From: AG41 sp035943095
Lineage (GTDB): Bacteria > Gemmatimonadota > Gemmatimonadetes > Gemmatimonadales > GWC2-71-9
DNA: 64,000 nt
Assembly (NCBI GenBank): GCA_035943095.1
Contig: DASZCN010000114.1
Location: forward strand, 1 to 64,000
Direction: 5' to 3'
Shown here: piece after piece, positions 62,964 through 64,000 of the stretch
Position numbering within the stretch: the stretch's first letter is position 1
Layout of the letters: the number at the start of each line of letters is the position of its first letter
Notes under the pieces: generated by a model
What the model was told of the DNA's origin: nothing
Databases searched by the model: none
Seen by the model: only the letters and a program-made list of their open reading frames with translations
Translations under genes and position numbers: made by a program

Positions 62964-64000
62964 ATGCGCAGTGCGCTCTGGTGCGCCCTGCTCTGCGGCG
63001 TGGCAACCAGCGCCGCGGCGCAGGACAAGGAAGTCACGTTCGAGGAGCCGCAACCGGTCACGGTGTCGGGCTTTGCCGTGGGCCGCACCGATTACGATCG
63101 CGTCACCCGAAGCAACACGTTCACCGCCGGCAAGGTCGGCGTGAGCCTGTTCAAGCCGGTAGGGGACGTGTACCTGTTCGCGCAGCTCACGACCGCGCTC
63201 GAAGACGGCGCGTCGTCCACCGAGATCGACAACCTGCTCGTCAGCTGGACGCCGCACACCGCGAACAAGTGGTCGCTCGGGTTCGGGCGCTTCGATGCTC
63301 CGATCGGATTCGAGCGCGACGACGAGCCCCTGAATCTGATTTCCACCAACTCGTTCAACTTCACTTACGCCCGGCCCGCCAAGCTCACCGGCGTGCAGGT
63401 GCATTACACCGCTTCCTCGCGAGTCGATGTCTGGGCCGTCGCCGCCAACGGCTGGGACGTGACGGTGGACAACAACCGCGGGAAGACCGCTCTGGCCCGC
63501 GTCCAGTGGATTCCCATTCCGTGGGTCACCGTCGGGTTCACAGGCGTCTACGGGCCGGAGCGCGATTCGAGCGATGCCAATCAGCGATCACTCTTCTCGA
63601 CCGATCTCACGGTCGATCGTGGAGGGGGACGTCTCATTGTCGGCGCCGAGGCAAACATCGGCAAGGAGCAGCAGAGTGGCGGCAATCCGACCTGGCGCGG
63701 GGCCGCGGTGACCGGGTTCGTGCGCGTCGCGCGGCACCTCGGCCTGACCGCCCGCTACGATCAGATGGAAGACACCGACGGGCTGCTCACGGGCACGCCC
63801 CAGATCCTGCGGTCGGTGACCGCGGGCCCGATGTGGTACTTCTCCTCGGCCCACGAGGGGATCTTCAGCAATATCGAGCACACGCGCTTCCATCTGCCCC
63901 AGATCGCCGTGCGCGCCGCGATCCGGGCGGATTGGTCGTCCACGCCGTTCTTCGTCGACGCGGCCGGAGCGCCGCAACGCTCGGACACGAAAGCCGTGAT
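62964..64000 (+). CDS. outer-membrane beta-barrel porin, C-terminus cut by window edge
   Basis: The first 345 residues are in the window. GGAGG at 62954-62958 lies 5 nt before ATG 62964. A signal peptide (1-20, ending TSAAAQ) is followed by alternating amphipathic strands. Stretches such as LGFGRFDAPIGFERDDEPL and a following NGWDVTVDNNRGKTALARV resemble the putative beta-barrel porin 2 (BBP2) type. No stop before 64000. Likely outer-membrane pore; solute unknown. Confidence 0.8.
   Translation, partial: MRSALWCALLCGVATSAAAQDKEVTFEEPQPVTVSGFAVGRTDYDRVTRSNTFTAGKVGVSLFKPVGDVYLFAQLTTALEDGASSTEIDNLLVSWTPHTANKWSLGFGRFDAPIGFERDDEPLNLISTNSFNFTYARPAKLTGVQVHYTASSRVDVWAVAANGWDVTVDNNRGKTALARVQWIPIPWVTVGFTGVYGPERDSSDANQRSLFSTDLTVDRGGGRLIVGAEANIGKEQQSGGNPTWRGAAVTGFVRVARHLGLTARYDQMEDTDGLLTGTPQILRSVTAGPMWYFSSAHEGIFSNIEHTRFHLPQIAVRAAIRADWSSTPFFVDAAGAPQRSDTKAV

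Overview
This window is GC-rich, gene-dense chromosomal DNA of a free-living, aerobically respiring, diderm bacterium. The gene set fits Gemmatimonadota best: a complete 14-subunit nuo operon, a b558-type sdhCAB, a fabG-fabD-fabH-plsX-rpmF-DUF177 cluster, secreted M28 and M61 peptidases, DUF2339 and UPF0182 membrane proteins, and outer-membrane beta-barrels. The phylum is an inference; no rRNA is present to test it. I see no phage, IS element, CRISPR array, tRNA or defence system. Almost everything is core metabolism, and I do not claim a new multi-gene system. The most unusual signal is a set of degenerate 7- to 8-bp tandem repeat arrays placed at gene junctions and at permissive points inside conserved genes.

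Layout. Positions 1-12391 (minus strand) hold fatty-acid and phospholipid genes (fabG partial, fabD, fabH, plsX) with rpmF and DUF177, then ndk, an EIIA-CBS regulator, sucD-sucC, arcC, a UPF0182 membrane protein and a phosphohexomutase. They lie directly downstream of nuoN-nuoA (12407-26233). A divergent promoter region separates nuoA from dcd (plus). Positions 26898-31290 (minus) carry DUF2339, a small membrane protein and an M28 peptidase. A hybrid histidine kinase preceded by a possible leader peptide, and a small zinc-ribbon membrane protein, follow on plus. Next come ndh and ybjQ (minus), then sdhCAB (plus). From 38795 to 62470 the minus strand is almost continuous: mdh, moaA-moaE-moaD, an M61 peptidase, an isolated HU gene, carA, secG, tpiA-pgk-gap, comF, aroE, a tyrosine phosphatase, tsaC, ispD, radA, dnaB, udg, coaBC, rpoZ, gmk, yicC, a TonB-plug outer-membrane protein, pepA and icd. 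The right end (plus) has a Cys/His/Met-rich secreted protein and a truncated porin.

How the genes fit together. icd, sucCD, sdhCAB and mdh supply four TCA steps. Complex I, NDH-2 and succinate dehydrogenase feed quinones. tpiA-pgk-gap is the lower glycolytic block. Many genes overlap by 1, 4 or 8 bp, so translational coupling is the rule. Convergent pairs have no room for terminators. Several first genes have a -10-like box within 15 nt of the start codon and no Shine-Dalgarno, suggesting leaderless transcripts.

No gene-free stretch exceeds about 115 bp.
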